5,570 nt of DNA from a bacterium (lineage in GTDB: Bacteria; Patescibacteriota; Minisyncoccia; Minisyncoccales; UBA10102), in contig JAUYJR010000045.1 in assembly GCA_030699255.1 (NCBI GenBank), forward strand, positions 1-5,570, given 5' to 3'. Shown piece by piece: positions 4,045 to 5,570 of the stretch. The notes under the pieces are model-generated. The model was given only the letters and a program-made list of their open reading frames with translations. It was not told the origin of the DNA and ran no database searches. Within the stretch, counting starts at the first letter, position 1; every line of letters begins with the position of its first letter. A program made the position numbers and the translations under genes.

Positions 4045-5570
4045 CTAGGAACGGAACACATCAAAGAACACTTTGGAAGGAATGTGTACCTGTCCTTTGT
4101 CTCGCATTTCTTTCTTTCCTTTCTTCTGGCGATCCAGAAGTTTTCGTTTTCTTGTGATGTCTCCTCCGTATAGGGGAGCTGTTACGTCTTTTCGGCGCGC
4201 TCGAATAGTCTCCCGCGCCACCACCTTTCCTCCAATCATGGCCTGCAGAGGAACCTCAAATTGTTGTGGAGGAAGGAGATCTCGAAGCTTCTCCACAATC
4301 TTCTTTCCCTCACGATACGCGTGCTCTTGGGGAACAATACCGGCAAACGCCTCTTCCATATTTCCCGCAACACGGAACTCCAGTTTTACGAGATTTGCTT
4401 TTCTCCAGTCAATAACTTCGTAGTCCATAGATGCCCATCCCTGAGTTCCAGACTTGAGCCGTTCATACAGGTCTCCAACAATTTCCCGCAACGGAACTTC
4501 ATACACCAAAAGAAGTGTTTGCTCGCCAATGTGGCGAGTCTCCAGCTGTGTTCCCTCAATTTGCTCCAAGATTTTTAGGGCAGAAGAAAAGAACGACGCG
4601 GGGCACAGAACCTCCAGTCTGGCCCATGGTTCCATGCACTCTTGGATTCTGTTGTCGCTTGGAAAATCGGAGGGAGTGCGAACCACAATCTCTTTTCCTT
4701 TCTGATCAATCACGCGAAATTCCACGGAAGGGCGCGAAATAATAACTTCAATACCATACTCTCTCAACACTCTCTCGGTAACAATCTCTGAATGCAAAAT
4801 ACCCAAAAATCCACATCGGAATCCCCTCCCCAAAGCCTCCTTGGTCTCCATCTCAAAGGTTAGAGAAGGATCGTTCAGCTGTAAACGCGCAAGAGAATCT
4901 TTTAAAAGATCAAACTCCTGCGCCTGTACAGGATAGAGGCTGGCAAACACCATGGGTCTTGGAATCTGGTACCCCGGGAGAGGCATTTCCTTTGCTGATT
5001 TCACCGATACCGTATCTCCAATTCGCACATGCCCCGCATTCTTTACCCCGGTTGCAATATATCCAATCTCCCCCGCGGACAACGTACCGATGGGGGTGTC
5101 TCCCGGTAAAAACACTCCAACCTCTTTAACGGAACAGGTTTCCTTTGTGCCAAGAAACACCACCTTATCATCTTTTTTTACGGACCCGTCTACAACTCTC
5201 ACATAGGCTAAAATACCCCGAAACGCGTCAAATTTAGAGTCAAAGATAAGGGCGCGCAAGGGCCCTGCTTTTTCGCCACTAGGAGGAGGAACCAATGTAA
5301 TAACACGGTCCAGGAGTTCCCTCACGTTTGTTCCTTCTTTTGCTGAAATGAGGATAATGTTTTCCGGATCCACTCCCGTTAATTCAGCTACCTGCTTTTT
5401 CACTTCTTCCGTCTGGGCCAGAGGGGCATCAATTTTATTTACCGCCGGCACAATAACAAGATTTTGAGCCTTTGCCGCCATATAATGGGCAAGAGTCTGC
5501 GCCTGAACACCCTTGGTTGCGTCTACTAAGAGAATTGCTCCTTCCACCGCGGCAAGTGATCGAGAAACCT
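4045..5570 (-). CDS. lepA: elongation factor 4 (LepA) GTPase, 5' end outside window
   Basis: About 507 residues are visible out of the usual 600. LepA/EF4 is a ribosome-bound GTPase related to EF-G that affects elongation and ribosome assembly. The visible part starts VSRSLAAVEGAILLVDATKG, matching E. coli LepA from about residue 88, so the P-loop, switch regions and DTPGH lie beyond the edge. Still visible are the guanine-specificity motif NKID (44-47 of the fragment), SAK (75-77), beta-barrel domain II, the LepA hallmark GFRCGFLGILHSEI (249-262), and the lysine-rich C-terminal domain unique to LepA (YGGDITRKRKLLDRQKKGKK, about 467-486). The end at TAG 4047-4045 is at the usual place. The GTG at 5547 is an internal valine and not the start. 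The gene precedes the FtsB-like gene on the same strand, with the plus-strand peptide gene between them. Confidence 0.96.
   Translation of the reverse strand, partial: VSRSLAAVEGAILLVDATKGVQAQTLAHYMAAKAQNLVIVPAVNKIDAPLAQTEEVKKQVAELTGVDPENIILISAKEGTNVRELLDRVITLVPPPSGEKAGPLRALIFDSKFDAFRGILAYVRVVDGSVKKDDKVVFLGTKETCSVKEVGVFLPGDTPIGTLSAGEIGYIATGVKNAGHVRIGDTVSVKSAKEMPLPGYQIPRPMVFASLYPVQAQEFDLLKDSLARLQLNDPSLTFEMETKEALGRGFRCGFLGILHSEIVTERVLREYGIEVIISRPSVEFRVIDQKGKEIVVRTPSDFPSDNRIQECMEPWARLEVLCPASFFSSALKILEQIEGTQLETRHIGEQTLLLVYEVPLREIVGDLYERLKSGTQGWASMDYEVIDWRKANLVKLEFRVAGNMEEAFAGIVPQEHAYREGKKIVEKLRDLLPPQQFEVPLQAMIGGKVVARETIRARRKDVTAPLYGGDITRKRKLLDRQKKGKKEMRDKGQVHIPSKVFFDVFRS

Noticed and set aside
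5545..5547. GTG at 5547 as the lepA start codon
   Set aside because: It is an internal valine in the conserved SLAAVEGA stretch, and the frame continues to the window edge with LepA sequence before it.

Overview
The window reads as bacterial housekeeping DNA from a Candidate Phyla Radiation (Patescibacteria) genome, probably of the Parcubacteria type. This is inferred from gene style and not proven. The signs are a minimal 82-residue GIY-YIG protein of the kind common in those genomes, tRNA genes with no encoded CCA, small GC-rich palindromic repeats dropped between tRNA genes, start codons mostly without a Shine-Dalgarno sequence, and compact division proteins. UGA is used as a stop codon and a release factor 2 gene is present, which argues against the Gracilibacteria/SR1 code.

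Almost everything is on the minus strand, so transcription runs from high to low coordinates. In that order: lepA (elongation factor 4, 5' end outside the window), an FtsB/DivIC-like septum protein, tRNA-Gly(CCC), a duplicated spacer with two hairpins, tRNA-Thr(CGT), prfB (release factor 2, made by programmed +1 frameshifting at 3111-3116), ftsE, ftsX, a broken 5' piece of a tRNA-Gln gene, a GIY-YIG endonuclease gene, and the 5' half of an apparently normal tRNA-Gln(CTG) cut off by the window edge. The only plus-strand gene is a 32-residue single-span membrane peptide (3915-4013), divergent from the FtsB-like gene.

The genes fall into two themes: translation (LepA, RF2, three tRNAs) and cell division (FtsB-like, FtsE, FtsX). 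prfB and ftsE overlap by 8 bases and ftsE/ftsX are 3 bases apart, so these three form one unit, probably driven by a promoter at 3183-3210 whose predicted start site falls on the prfB start codon.

The most unusual part is 1-438. A 32-bp sequence covering the start of tRNA-Gln occurs twice, as direct repeats bracketing a 262-bp segment that is almost entirely the GIY-YIG gene. The upstream repeat is itself split in the D-loop by a 104-bp GC-rich double palindrome. This looks like a minimal one-gene mobile cassette that entered a tRNA gene, left an intact copy on one side, and was followed by a second insertion into the redundant copy. A similar duplication-plus-palindrome arrangement lies between tRNA-Gly and tRNA-Thr (3292-3446).
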